DNA from: JBCBSZ01 sp039197885
GTDB taxonomy: Bacteria > Actinomycetota > Acidimicrobiia > Acidimicrobiales > Poriferisodalaceae
Assembly (NCBI GenBank): GCA_039197885.1
Contig: JBCCTY010000007.1
Span: 1-41,557 of the forward strand
Length of the DNA stretch: 41,557 nt
Direction of reading: 5' to 3'
Shown here: positions 29,783 through 36,982 of the stretch, piece by piece
Layout of the letters: each line of letters begins with the position of its first letter
How positions within the stretch are numbered: position 1 is the first letter of the stretch
Notes under the pieces: model-generated
Seen by the model: the letters and a program-made list of their open reading frames with translations, nothing else
Database searches by the model: none
Told to the model about the DNA's origin: nothing
Translations under genes and position numbers: made by a program

Positions 29783-30481
29783 TCAGGACGGGTCGCGGAA
29801 GCCGGCCTCGCCGTGGCTGCCGTCGCACAGCGGCTTCTTCGACGACGCACCGCACCGGCACAGCGTCACGCGGTTGCGGGTCTCGAGCTCCGCCCCGTCG
29901 GACCGGGTCACCGGGATGCCACCGGTCAGGTAGAGGGGGCCGTCGTCGAGGATGGCGATCTCGATCGGCAGCGACGGCTCGTTGGCCTCGTCGTCGTCGT
30001 CGAAGGTGTAGGTCAGCGCACCGGAGGGGCAGCGCTCGACCATCTCGATGGCTCGGGCCCGCACGAGCGTGTCGTCGTCGACGTCGGCGACCATCTTCCA
30101 CACGTTGGTGGCCTGGTTGCCGCAGAAGCCGGCGTGGACACAGATGCCGCGGTCGTCGCTGATCGTGATCTTCGTGCCGCCGAGCTCCGTGGAGCGTCCG
30201 GCGTACTCACCCAGGTCGGGCTCGTCGCTCTCGAAACCGGCGGCGGCGTGTGAACCGTCGCAGAACGGCTTGTTGGCCGAGTCGCCGCACCGGCAGAGGA
30301 AGTAGCGCTCGTCGGCCTCGACGGCGCCGGTGTCGCGGTAGGCGACCGGTTCGCCGTGCTCGGTCTTCACGATCTGGCGACGCGAGAGCGGCACGCTGCC
30401 GTCGACCTGGATCGGACCGTTCGGGTACATCGACACCTGCGGCGTCGGCGGAGCGTCTGCGGGAGCGTCGGTGTCGGCCAT
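29783..30481 (-). CDS. Double CDGSH iron-sulfur protein with central ferredoxin-like domain
   Basis: A 232-residue protein with two CDGSH [2Fe-2S] motifs: C-R-C-G-D-S-A-N-K-P-F-C-D-G-S-H at residues about 63-78 and C-R-C-G-A-S-S-K-K-P-L-C-D-G-S-H near the C-terminus. Each has the 3-Cys/1-His ligand set of mitoNEET-type clusters. Between them, C-V-H-A-G-F-C-G-N ... R-C-P-S-G-A-L is a divergent [4Fe-4S] mono-cluster domain (Fer4_19-like). Both clusters appear intact. The protein is probably cytoplasmic, with redox or Fe-S transfer/iron-sensing roles known for the family but no specific partner. It lies 42 bases upstream (in coordinates) of the FetB/FetA exporter genes on the same strand, consistent with iron handling. 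Confidence 0.92.
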   Translation of the reverse strand: MADTDAPADAPPTPQVSMYPNGPIQVDGSVPLSRRQIVKTEHGEPVAYRDTGAVEADERYFLCRCGDSANKPFCDGSHAAAGFESDEPDLGEYAGRSTELGGTKITISDDRGICVHAGFCGNQATNVWKMVADVDDDTLVRARAIEMVERCPSGALTYTFDDDDEANEPSLPIEIAILDDGPLYLTGGIPVTRSDGAELETRNRVTLCRCGASSKKPLCDGSHGEAGFRDPS

Positions 30482-30523
30482 GAACCCCGAGGCTAGTGCG
30501 CCCGCCTCAGGTGCCTGACCGAC

Positions 30524-31306
30524 TCAGGTGGCAACTCGCGGGAGCGGGATGAGCTGGTGCTCGGCGGTGAAGAGGCGCCTGGTCAGCGACTCGCCGATCA
30601 CGACGACGTTGATCACGACGGCCCCGAGGATGAGGAACATGATCGCTGCCTGCACGAGCACGGCGTCGACCGGGTCGACGCCGGCGAGCACGAGGCCCGT
30701 CATCGTGCCGGGCAGGAACACGAGCCCGACCGCCTTGGTCGTCTCGATCTGGGAGATCATCGCCGTGCGGAGCGCCGCTCGCACGTGGGGCCGGGAGGCG
30801 TCGCGCCACGTCTGGCCCAGTGCCAGGCGGGCCTCGACCTCTGGACGCTTGTCGGACAGCTCGCCGATGATCCGACGTCCCGCCACGACCGTGTCCTTCA
30901 TGGCGTTGCCGATCATCATCCCGCCGAGCGGGACCAGCGTGCGGGCCTCGAGCGGGAAGATGCCGAGCCCGAAGATGGTGAGCAGGGTCACGATCGTCGA
31001 GGTCGCCAGCGCCGGGAGGGCGAGGCGGAACGCGCCGGGGATCTCCGGTGCCCGGCGGGCGACAGTCCAGGCGGCGAAGAGCACCATCGCGGTGACCCAC
31101 GCGGCGGCCAGCACCAGTGGCTGGTCGGGATCGATCACGACGGTGAGCACGTAGCCGACGGCGAGGAGCTGGACGAGCGCTCGCACGGTGGCCTCGACGA
31201 TGTCGCGCTCGAGGCCGAGGCGACGCCACAGCGACAGCCCGAGCGTGACCGCGATGAGGAGGAGCGACGCGGCCAGGCCGAGCCAGCCGACGTCACCCTC
31301 GGCCAT
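30524..31306 (-). CDS. fetB: FetB/YbbM-family (UPF0014) metal-export permease
   Basis: A 260-residue membrane protein of the UPF0014 family, the permease partner of FetA in the E. coli iron exporter. About seven hydrophobic segments are visible. Conserved segments are the first-helix region, the loop G-G-M-M-I-G-N-A-M-K-D-T-V-V-A, the amphipathic coupling region R-P-H-V-R-A-A-L-R-T-A-M-I-S-Q-I-E-T-T-K-A-V-G-L-V-F-L-P-G-T-M-T-G-L-V-L-A-G (written in full here as separate residues), and the helix A-A-I-M-F-L-I-L-G-A. It starts at ATG 31306, overlapping the ATPase gene by 14 bases. Iron export is by family analogy. Confidence 0.9.
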   Translation of the reverse strand: MAEGDVGWLGLAASLLLIAVTLGLSLWRRLGLERDIVEATVRALVQLLAVGYVLTVVIDPDQPLVLAAAWVTAMVLFAAWTVARRAPEIPGAFRLALPALATSTIVTLLTIFGLGIFPLEARTLVPLGGMMIGNAMKDTVVAGRRIIGELSDKRPEVEARLALGQTWRDASRPHVRAALRTAMISQIETTKAVGLVFLPGTMTGLVLAGVDPVDAVLVQAAIMFLILGAVVINVVVIGESLTRRLFTAEHQLIPLPRVAT

Positions 31307-32069
31307 CGTCGACCTCCGGCCCGATCCAGTGGGGCTCACCGCCGGCGTGGTGGTGGTGATCCTCGACACCTCCGACGTCGTGGTCGTGATCGACCTCCTC
31401 GCGCGCCAGGTAGTGACCGAGCTCGTCGGCCTGGGCGAGTCGGCCGTCGACGAGGACGATGCGGTCATCGGCGATCCGCTCGGACTGCTCGAGGTCGTGG
31501 GTGACCCAGAGGATCGGCATGTCGTCTGCGGCCAGCGCTCGACCCAGCTCTTCGAGGCCACGCGTGGCCGTGGGGTCGAGCGCGGAGGTGGGCTCGTCCA
31601 TGAGGAGCACCTCGGGTCGGGTGAGCAGGGTCCGAGCGAGGCAGACCCGCTGGGCCTCGCCGCCGGACAGCGAGTCGCCGATCCGGTCGAGGAGCTCGCC
31701 CCGGGCCCGCGAGCGGTCCAGGACGTCGACCATGGCCTCGTCCGACGCGTCGGGGTCGGCGACGAGGAGGTTGTCGCGGACCGTGCCGGGGAACAACGTC
31801 GGACGCTGGAAGACCATGCCGACCCGGCGACGGAGCGAGATCGGATCGAGGTCGCGCAGCCGCTCGCCCCGGAACCGGATCTCGCCCCCCGTCGGAGCGA
31901 CGAGGCGGTTGCACAGGCGCAGCAGCGTCGACTTGCCGGCCCCCGACGGCCCCTGCACCGCCGTGATCCGCCCGCCATCGGCCACGTCGACGGTCACGTG
32001 GTCGAGCACGACCTCGTCACCGATCGCGACCACGACGTCGCGAAAGCCGAAGAGCGGGATCGACGCCAC
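31293..32069 (-). CDS. fetA: FetA/YbbL-type ABC ATPase with histidine-rich C-terminal tail
   Basis: A 258-residue ABC ATPase. Walker A is G-P-S-G-A-G-K-S-T, the Q-loop is V-F-Q-R-P-T-L-F-P-G-T-V as in YbbL, the signature is L-S-G-G-E-A-Q-R, Walker B is V-L-L-M-D-E-P-T-S-A-L-D, and the switch is V-T-H-D. The catalytic core ends near residue 225. A tail follows that is unusual for the family: D-H-D-H-D near residue 230, then D-H-H-H-H, then P-H-W. Such a cluster can bind Zn, Ni, Cu or Fe. GTG 32069 is chosen as the first start before the first strand. The frame overlaps FetB by 14 bases. A metal-responsive role of the tail is inference. Confidence 0.9.
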   Translation of the reverse strand: MASIPLFGFRDVVVAIGDEVVLDHVTVDVADGGRITAVQGPSGAGKSTLLRLCNRLVAPTGGEIRFRGERLRDLDPISLRRRVGMVFQRPTLFPGTVRDNLLVADPDASDEAMVDVLDRSRARGELLDRIGDSLSGGEAQRVCLARTLLTRPEVLLMDEPTSALDPTATRGLEELGRALAADDMPILWVTHDLEQSERIADDRIVLVDGRLAQADELGHYLAREEVDHDHDVGGVEDHHHHAGGEPHWIGPEVDDGRG

Positions 32070-32585
32070 GTCGGCGACGGTATCCCGACCGGTCGACGCG
32101 AGCCGTCTCCTGTGGATCGACGGTGGACGACCGGTGGAGCGCGCCGTGGACGCACGGGGCACGTCTGGGGATGTCGGAGAAATCCGGGGGAGGGCCTGTG
32201 GACCGGTCGAATTGCCTCTTGACCTCGGTAGGAGCGGAGCGTTCCATGTAGTTGACCGACCTCGTTCGGTGGCGATCAGGGTGACGAGACGGACATCGGC
32301 GCAGCGACACCGACGACCGCACCGCCCGGGGCGCCGCAGGCCGAGGGACGTCCCGACTCCGAACCGACCATCCAACGGGCAGCGCGGTACCCACTGCCCG
32401 GGTCGTGCTCGGCGTCAACGGGCGCCCTGGGAGGGTTCAGCGTCCGGCTCTGCCGGGCGTGCTCTCCCGGGCGCCGCCCTTCGGGCGCCTCGCCTCGACG
32501 ACCATCGCCACGAAACCGTCGGGCTGCCCTTGTCCGCACCTGCGTCCGGCCGACCCGTCCTCGAGCGGGACGAAGGAGCGCTGCG
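32070..32585. other. Gene-poor divergent intergenic region (516 bp)
   Basis: No convincing gene on either strand; the open frames here are Arg-rich and lack ribosome sites. It lies between divergent genes and so should hold both promoters. A TTGACC at 32219-32224 is followed after 17 bases by TTCCAT, a poor sigma-70 match on the plus strand. At 32471-32492 GGCGCC...GGCGCC forms a hairpin without a T-tract. No tRNA or riboswitch was recognised. Confidence 0.5.
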
Positions 32586-32990
32586 ATGCCGGGACCGTTG
32601 GATGCCCACCCGGAGCTCGAGGAGCTCAACGAGGTGATGGAGCGCGTCGTCCGTCAGGAGCTCGCCGCCTCCGGTGGCCAGATCTCGCGCGGGATGATCA
32701 CCGACCAGGGCGGCGTCGTGCTCGCCGCCTGCCTCGCTGCCCGGTCGCCGGTGCGTCACGTCACCTCGGTGTTCGGCGGCATCGTGGTCACCCTCGACGA
32801 CGGCTCGCTGGAGCTGCGCGGCCTCAGCTGGTCCAATCCGAAGGTCCAGGTGCTCTCGGGTGCCTCGAGGCGACGACCCTGGCGGCTCGACCGCCTGGTC
32901 ATCGGTGAGATGTCGGTCCAGCTGCACTTCCGACGCGGTCGGCGAGCCGAGCTCGTCGTCGGTGTCGACGCAGTCGCGCAGCGCGCGTAA
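32586..32990 (+). CDS. Hypothetical 134-residue protein
   Basis: Not recognised. A soluble protein with an acidic N-terminal helix (E-L-E-E-L-N-E-V-M-E-R-V-V-R-Q-E-L) followed by alternating beta-strand-like stretches (V-F-G-G-I-V-V-T-L, then S-L-E-L-R-G-L-S) and a basic segment R-R-R-P-W-R-L-D-R. No signal peptide, Cys cluster or membrane helix. It is supported as a gene by AAGGAG seven bases before the ATG and by GC-rich third positions throughout. It is 36 bases ahead of the lipoprotein/selenoprotein pair and could share a transcript with it. Confidence 0.7.
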   Translation: MPGPLDAHPELEELNEVMERVVRQELAASGGQISRGMITDQGGVVLAACLAARSPVRHVTSVFGGIVVTLDDGSLELRGLSWSNPKVQVLSGASRRRPWRLDRLVIGEMSVQLHFRRGRRAELVVGVDAVAQRA

Positions 32991-33026
32991 GCGACCACCC
33001 ACCTCGGAGCCCTACGCTGAGCGGCG

Positions 33027-33632
33027 GTGTTGACGAGGCGCGTCGGACCGCTGGTCATCGTGGGGCTGCTGGTCGTGCTGGGACTGCTCGCGGGGTGCTC
33101 CGGCGGCGGTGACGACGAGGAGCGATCTCCCGCGCCCAGGAGCGCCGCCGTGTGGAGCGGCACCCTGGCCGATGGCTCCACGCTCACGGTCGAGCTCGGC
33201 GTGCCGGCCGACGACCGCCGGGTCGCGCCCTTCGAAGCGCTGCGCGAGCTCGGATCGCCCCCGGTCACGTGGTTGGTCGGTTCGCTCGAGGTGCCAACGG
33301 GCGCCGACGAGGCGAGCGGTCGATTCGTGACCCTGGTCGAGCCGGGAGCTGCCGTCGATGACGACGACCCCTTCGATGCCGGCGACGGCGTCGTGAGTGC
33401 CAGCTTCGCCTGCTCGCGGCTCGATGCCTGGTGGGAGGCCGCCGGGCCCGAGACCGACCGGGACCGGCTCTTCGAAGGCCTCTTCGCGAAGAATTGCGGT
33501 CGCCAGCCCCTCCAGGTCCCCGCGGTACCCGGTAGCGTGACCCAGTACGTGATGGTCATCGACGGCGACGATCTTCCGAGCATCGAACGAGTCCTGGCCG
33601 GCCTCGACGTCGAGCTCTCCCCGGTCCCGTGA
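33027..33632 (+). CDS. Hypothetical lipoprotein, co-translated with the thioredoxin-like selenoprotein
   Basis: A 201-residue exported lipoprotein with no recognised domain. The signal peptide (R-R at residues 4-5, then a Val/Leu core) ends in the lipobox L-L-A-G-C-S-G. The mature part has two Cys far apart, in F-A-C-S-R-L-D-A-W-W and K-N-C-G-R, which could form a disulfide outside the cell. That would be relevant because the next gene encodes a membrane-bound thioredoxin-like protein; this link is inference. GTG at 33027 is the start, and the stop TGA (33630-33632) overlaps the next start by four bases, so the two are translationally coupled. Confidence 0.8.
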   Translation: MLTRRVGPLVIVGLLVVLGLLAGCSGGGDDEERSPAPRSAAVWSGTLADGSTLTVELGVPADDRRVAPFEALRELGSPPVTWLVGSLEVPTGADEASGRFVTLVEPGAAVDDDDPFDAGDGVVSASFACSRLDAWWEAAGPETDRDRLFEGLFAKNCGRQPLQVPAVPGSVTQYVMVIDGDDLPSIERVLAGLDVELSPVP

Positions 33633-34291
33633 GGACGCTCCTCGCGGCGGTCGCCCTGGCGGTCGCGCTCGCTGCCTGTGGTGGTTCCGGCGACGCCGCC
33701 GACGACGCCGAGCCCGTCACCGCCGCAGCACCCACGACGACACCTCCCGCGACCGCCGAGGTCGAGGCGCCCGAGGCGACCGACGACGATCCTGCGCCAC
33801 AGCCGAGCGACGAGGCCGCGCCCGCGGACGACGCCGCTCCCGCCACCGCCGCCCCGGCCACGGCTGCCCCGATCGAGGTCCCCGAGAAGCTGCAGCACGT
33901 GGGTGAGAACGTCACCGGCGGCGAGCTCGACCTGTCGGTCTACGCCGGGCGCGACACGATCGCCTGGTTCTGGGCGCCCTGGTGACCGACCTGTCGTCGG
34001 GAGGGTCCCGACGTGGCTGCGGTCGCAGCCGAGTACGAGGGCAGGGTCGAGTTCGTGGGTGTCGCCGGCGGCGGATCGAGCATCGGCAACATGGCCAACT
34101 TCATCGAGGATGTCGGTGTCGGCGGGTTCCCGCACTTCGCGGACGTCAACGGCGACGTCTGGGTGTCGTTCGGCGTGACCTACCAGCCGGCGTTCGCGTT
34201 CATCGACGACTCGGGCGAGATCGAGGCGTTCATCTCGAGCTTCTCCCAGGACGAGCTCCGCGCCGCGGCTGACGCCCTCCTCGCGGGGTGA
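33629..34291 (+). CDS. Probable selenoprotein: TlpA/DsbE-like thioredoxin lipoprotein with Sec-Pro-Thr-Cys active site (in-frame TGA)
   Basis: Read through one TGA (33983-33985), this is a 220-residue extracytoplasmic thiol oxidoreductase. Residues 1-17 are a signal peptide ending in lipobox L-A-A-C-G. Residues about 20-90 are a Pro/Ala/Thr/Asp tether. The thioredoxin domain then runs I-A-W-F-W-A-P-W-(TGA)-P-T-C-R-R-E-G-P, where MPT53/DsbE-type proteins have W-C-P-T-C. The TGA replaces exactly the first, nucleophilic Cys (residue 119; partner Cys122). After the TGA the same frame continues for 102 residues with the family's V-E-F-V-G-V-A, F-P-H-F-A-D-V-N-G-D-V-W and the cis-Pro strand Y-Q-P-A-F-A-F. 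A perfect hairpin follows the TGA. The start overlaps the upstream lipoprotein stop and the stop overlaps the adenosine deaminase GTG. Conventional annotation would truncate it at 33985 or start a fragment at 34013. A Cys-to-stop nonsense mutation is the alternative. Confidence 0.85.
33986..34030 (+). promoter_or_regulatory. Candidate bacterial SECIS element
   Basis: CGTCGGGA (33995-34002) and TCCCGACG (34006-34013) form a perfect 8-bp stem with loop GGG at 34003-34005, 17 bases after the TGA. Outside it CGACC (33987-33991) can pair with GGTCG (34021-34025) as a lower stem. A competing hairpin GGCTGC-GGTC-GCAGCC covers 34015-34030. A short-looped hairpin with G in the loop just 3' of the UGA is the general design recognised by SelB in bacteria. 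All of it is also coding. Confidence 0.7.
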
Positions 34292-35361
34292 CACCCGACG
34301 AGGCCCGTCGGGTCCCGAAGGTTCTCCTGCACGATCACCTCGACGGCGGCCTCCGGGTCGACACCATCCGCGAGCTCGCCGATCACATCGGCCACGACCT
34401 CCCGGCCGACGATCCCGCCGAGCTGGCCGCGTGGTTCCGGGCGGGTGCCGACACCGGCGACATCCTCCAGTACCTCGCCACGTTCGCCCACACCGTCCCG
34501 CTGCTCCAGACCGCCGACGCGCTCGAACGGGTGGCGGCCGAGGCCGCTGCCGACCTGGCCGCCGACGGCGTGGTGCACGCCGAGGTGCGCTTCGCTCCCG
34601 AGCTCCACGCCGGGCCCGGTGACGACACCGGCCTCGGGTCCCTCGACGAGGCGATCGAGGCCGTGGCAGCGGGCTTCGCTCGGGGCAGCGCCGAGGCCGG
34701 GACGATCCAGGTCGACACCATCGTGTGCGCCATGCGGACCGAGGGCCGTTCGGCCGACGTCGCCGAGGCGGCGGTGCGGTGGCTCGGGCGAGGCGTGGTG
34801 GCGTTCGACCTCGCCGGTGCCGAGACCGGCTTCCCGCCGTCGGACCACACCGACGCCCTCGACATCGCGCACCGAGGCCTCGCCGCGGTGACGATCCACG
34901 CATCGGAACGGCCCGGTCTCGAGCTCATCGCCGACGCGCTCCGCCTCGGCGCGCAGCGGATCGGCCACGGTGTCCTGCTCATCGAGGACTGCACGGTCGA
35001 CGGTGACGGCGACCTCGTGCTCGGTTCGCTGGCTCGCTACGTGCGCGACCGGCGCATCCCGCTCGAGCTGTGTCCGTCGTGCAACGTCCAGATCGGTGCG
35101 GTGCCGACCATCGCCGACCACCCGGTCGGGCCCTTCCTCCGGGCCGGCATCGTCGCCACGGTCAACACCGACAACCGGCTCATGTCGGGCGTGTCGGTCA
35201 GCTCCGAGCTCGGCCTCGTCGCCGACACCTTCGACCTGTCGTGGGACGAGGTCCGCCAGCTCCAGCGGAACGCTGCGGCGGCCACCTTCGCCGACCACGA
35301 CCGACGTTCGGCGCTCCTCGCTCAGATCGACGCCGGCTTCGCGTCGCTCGTCGCGGGCTGA
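34288..35361 (+). CDS. add: Adenosine deaminase
   Basis: A 357-residue TIM-barrel metallohydrolase converting adenosine to inosine. Zinc ligands are in L-L-H-D-H-L-D-G-G (two His), T-I-H-A-S-E (His) and N-T-D-N-R-L (Asp). The catalytic Glu is the E of H-A-S-E, where most homologues have H-A-G-E, and the catalytic His is in R-I-G-H-G-V. The deaminase's usual length and order of motifs are kept. GTG 34288 overlaps the selenoprotein stop. The 3' end overlaps the convergent EamA gene by 40 bases. Purine salvage has no evident link to the upstream redox genes. The His-Ala-Ser-Glu change might shift the substrate (for example to another aminopurine). Confidence 0.92.
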   Translation: MTPDEARRVPKVLLHDHLDGGLRVDTIRELADHIGHDLPADDPAELAAWFRAGADTGDILQYLATFAHTVPLLQTADALERVAAEAAADLAADGVVHAEVRFAPELHAGPGDDTGLGSLDEAIEAVAAGFARGSAEAGTIQVDTIVCAMRTEGRSADVAEAAVRWLGRGVVAFDLAGAETGFPPSDHTDALDIAHRGLAAVTIHASERPGLELIADALRLGAQRIGHGVLLIEDCTVDGDGDLVLGSLARYVRDRRIPLELCPSCNVQIGAVPTIADHPVGPFLRAGIVATVNTDNRLMSGVSVSSELGLVADTFDLSWDEVRQLQRNAAAATFADHDRRSALLAQIDAGFASLVAG

Positions 35362-36194
35362 GCGACCGCCACCACCGCGGCCGAGACCACCACTGCCGCC
35401 CCGACGAACGCCACGGGGTGCAGCGACTCGTCGTAGACGACCACGGCGATGGCCACGGCGAGGAGCGGCTCGACCGAGGCAACGACCGATGCCCGGACCG
35501 CCTCGACGTGACGGAGCGCCGTGGCGTAGGCGAGGTAGGGCAGGTAGGTCGAGCCGATGCCGAGGCCGAGCAGCAGGGCCCAGGTCCGTGCGCCGGTCGG
35601 CAGGCCGAGCACCGGGAGGAGGGGGAGGGCGCCGAGGGGCAGCGCGACGGCCAGCACCACGACCGGGGCGGCGGAGGCGACCAGGACCTTGCTGATCACG
35701 GAGTAGGCGGCGTAGCCGAAGCCGGCAGCGAGCCCCCAGCCGAGCGAGGCGCCCGAGACCGTGATGCCCTCGCTGTCGGGCAGGATCACCAGCGCCACCC
35801 CGAACAGCGTGGCCACGACGAGCCCGACCCCGATCGCCCCGAGTCGCTCGCCGAGCCAGAGCCAGGCGGCGATGGCCACGAACGCCGGCGCCGTGTACAG
35901 CAGCACCCAGGCGAGGCTGACCCCGCCCTCGGAGGCTGCCGCCGGCAACGCGACGTAGAAGAGCGTCACGCCGAGCGCCGCCAGGGCGACGACCAGTCCG
36001 GGGCGGAGCCGCCTCGCCTCACCGAGGCGTCCGACGACGGCGGCGTGAGCGACGAAGCACGTCCCGCCGACCACGGCCCGCCACGCCCCGATGCCGGTGG
36101 CGGAGAGTCCCGCCTCGTCCAGCTCGGTCGCCCAGACGCCGATGAGGGCCCAGAGCGCCGCGGCGACGACCACGAGCAGGTAGCGGCGATCCAA
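35322..36194 (-). CDS. EamA/DMT-family transporter
   Basis: A 290-residue membrane protein with ten hydrophobic segments in two repeated halves, the layout of drug/metabolite exporters. It opens L-L-V-V-V-A-A-A-L-W-A-L-I-G-V-W, and each half ends in the EamA-type segment (first half L-Y-T-A-P-A-F-V-A-I-A-A-W-L-W-L-G-E-R; second half V-E-P-L-L-A-V-A-I-A-V-V-V-Y-D-E). It is likely an exporter of amino acids or metabolites, substrate unknown. Its last 13 codons are antisense to the end of the adenosine deaminase gene. The TetR gene lies 30 bases upstream on the same strand, so they may be co-transcribed. Confidence 0.9.
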   Translation of the reverse strand: MDRRYLLVVVAAALWALIGVWATELDEAGLSATGIGAWRAVVGGTCFVAHAAVVGRLGEARRLRPGLVVALAALGVTLFYVALPAAASEGGVSLAWVLLYTAPAFVAIAAWLWLGERLGAIGVGLVVATLFGVALVILPDSEGITVSGASLGWGLAAGFGYAAYSVISKVLVASAAPVVVLAVALPLGALPLLPVLGLPTGARTWALLLGLGIGSTYLPYLAYATALRHVEAVRASVVASVEPLLAVAIAVVVYDESLHPVAFVGAAVVVSAAVVAVAQPATSDAKPASI

Positions 36195-36224
36195 GGATGC
36201 CGACCGTAGCCGTGGCGGGTGAGC

Positions 36225-36872
36225 TCAGGCCGTCTCGTCGGGCGGCTCGACGCCGTGGACGAGGAGGAAGTGATCGCGAGCCGCCCGGAGCTGGGTCGGG
36301 CGGAGCTGCTGTCCGAGGAAGAAGCGGCGGAAGAACAGCGGGCCCAGGAGCTCGGCGGCGGCGTCGGGTGGCTCGACGTCGTGGTCGATCTCACCGCGGT
36401 CGCGGGCGCGGTCGACGATTCCCTCCAGCGACACGAGCAGCCGGTCCATCCGTCGGTCGCGCATCTCGGCGAACCGGGAGTGGCGCTCGGCGTGGGAGAG
36501 CAGGTGGGGGAGCCGCTGGCTGTCGCGACCACGACCCGATCGACGCCGCACGACGTCGAGGAAGGCATCGAGGTCGCCCACGAGCGAGCCGGTGTCGAAG
36601 CGGCCCGGGCGTGCCTCGTCGTGGTCGGTGCTCTCGGTGGCGTCGGCCAGGACGGCCTCGAGCAGCGACTCGCGGTCGGGGAAGTGCCGGTAGATCGTGG
36701 TGCGGGCGATCCCGGTCAACTCACCGATCCGCAGGTGCGTGACCGCGTCGGGTCCCTCCTCGTCGAGGAGGCGCCGACCGACCTCGATCACGCGCGCCGT
36801 CGAACGCTGGACGCGTGGGTCCGGGCCGCGGCGACCCCGGCGGGGGCCGTGGCGTCCACTGCGGTGCGACAC
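36225..36872 (-). CDS. TetR-family transcriptional regulator (triple operator upstream)
   Basis: A 215-residue regulator. The helix-turn-helix reads R-V-I-E-V-G-R-R-L-L-D-E-E-G-P-D-A-V, then I-G-E-L-T-G-I-A-R-T-T-I-Y-R-H-F-P, preceded by a very basic arm (H-R-S-G-R-H-G-P-R-R-G-R-R-G). The C-terminal ligand domain spans about 90-210. GTG 36872 is chosen for GAGGAG six bases ahead; upstream codons would run into the operators. Three matching palindromes lie between it and the divergent Spy-like gene, strong evidence for autoregulation and control of that gene. EamA follows 30 bases downstream and is a likely target exporter. Confidence 0.9.
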   Translation of the reverse strand: MSHRSGRHGPRRGRRGPDPRVQRSTARVIEVGRRLLDEEGPDAVTHLRIGELTGIARTTIYRHFPDRESLLEAVLADATESTDHDEARPGRFDTGSLVGDLDAFLDVVRRRSGRGRDSQRLPHLLSHAERHSRFAEMRDRRMDRLLVSLEGIVDRARDRGEIDHDVEPPDAAAELLGPLFFRRFFLGQQLRPTQLRAARDHFLLVHGVEPPDETA

Positions 36873-36898
36873 GAAACGCTCCTCTCCAGTCGGTGTTT

Positions 36899-36915
36899 CG
36901 CAACACGATGTTGTG
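36899..36915. promoter_or_regulatory. Candidate TetR operator O1
   Basis: CGCAACA-CGA-TGTTGTG, a 17-bp inverted repeat with 7-base arms and one mismatch. It lies 27 bases upstream of the TetR GTG. Confidence 0.7.
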
Positions 36916-36933
36916 TTTTGGCTGCTCTCACTG

Positions 36934-36950
36934 TAGAACATCGTGTAGCG
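36934..36950. promoter_or_regulatory. Candidate TetR operator O2
   Basis: On the minus strand CGCTACA-CGA-TGTTCTA, matching O1 in 13 of 17 bases but a poorer palindrome. It overlaps O3 by two bases. Confidence 0.5.
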
Positions 36951-36965
36951 CAACAGGGTGTTGCG
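36949..36965. promoter_or_regulatory. Candidate TetR operator O3
   Basis: CGCAACA-GGG-TGTTGCG is a perfect 7-bp-arm inverted repeat ending 17 bases before the ATG of the Spy-like gene. Binding here would block that gene's transcription start. Confidence 0.75.
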
Positions 36966-36982
36966 AAATGAAAGGAACCAAC

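Noticed and set aside
32070..32585. Search for a Sec tRNA or other small RNA in the largest gene-free gap
   Set aside because: No T-loop sequence of the GGTTCRA type or cloverleaf pairing was seen; only a GC hairpin without a T-tract.
31459..32637. Plus-strand open frame opposite fetA and across the intergenic gap
   Set aside because: Ser/Arg-rich translation, no ribosome site, overlaps a clear ATPase gene on the other strand.
33629..33985. Separate 118-residue lipoprotein gene ending at 33985, with a second gene starting at 34013
   Set aside because: The TGA falls exactly at the first active-site Cys, the same frame continues with the remaining thioredoxin fold, and a strong hairpin follows. 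A split or decayed gene would not be expected to keep downstream motifs and both overlapping gene junctions.
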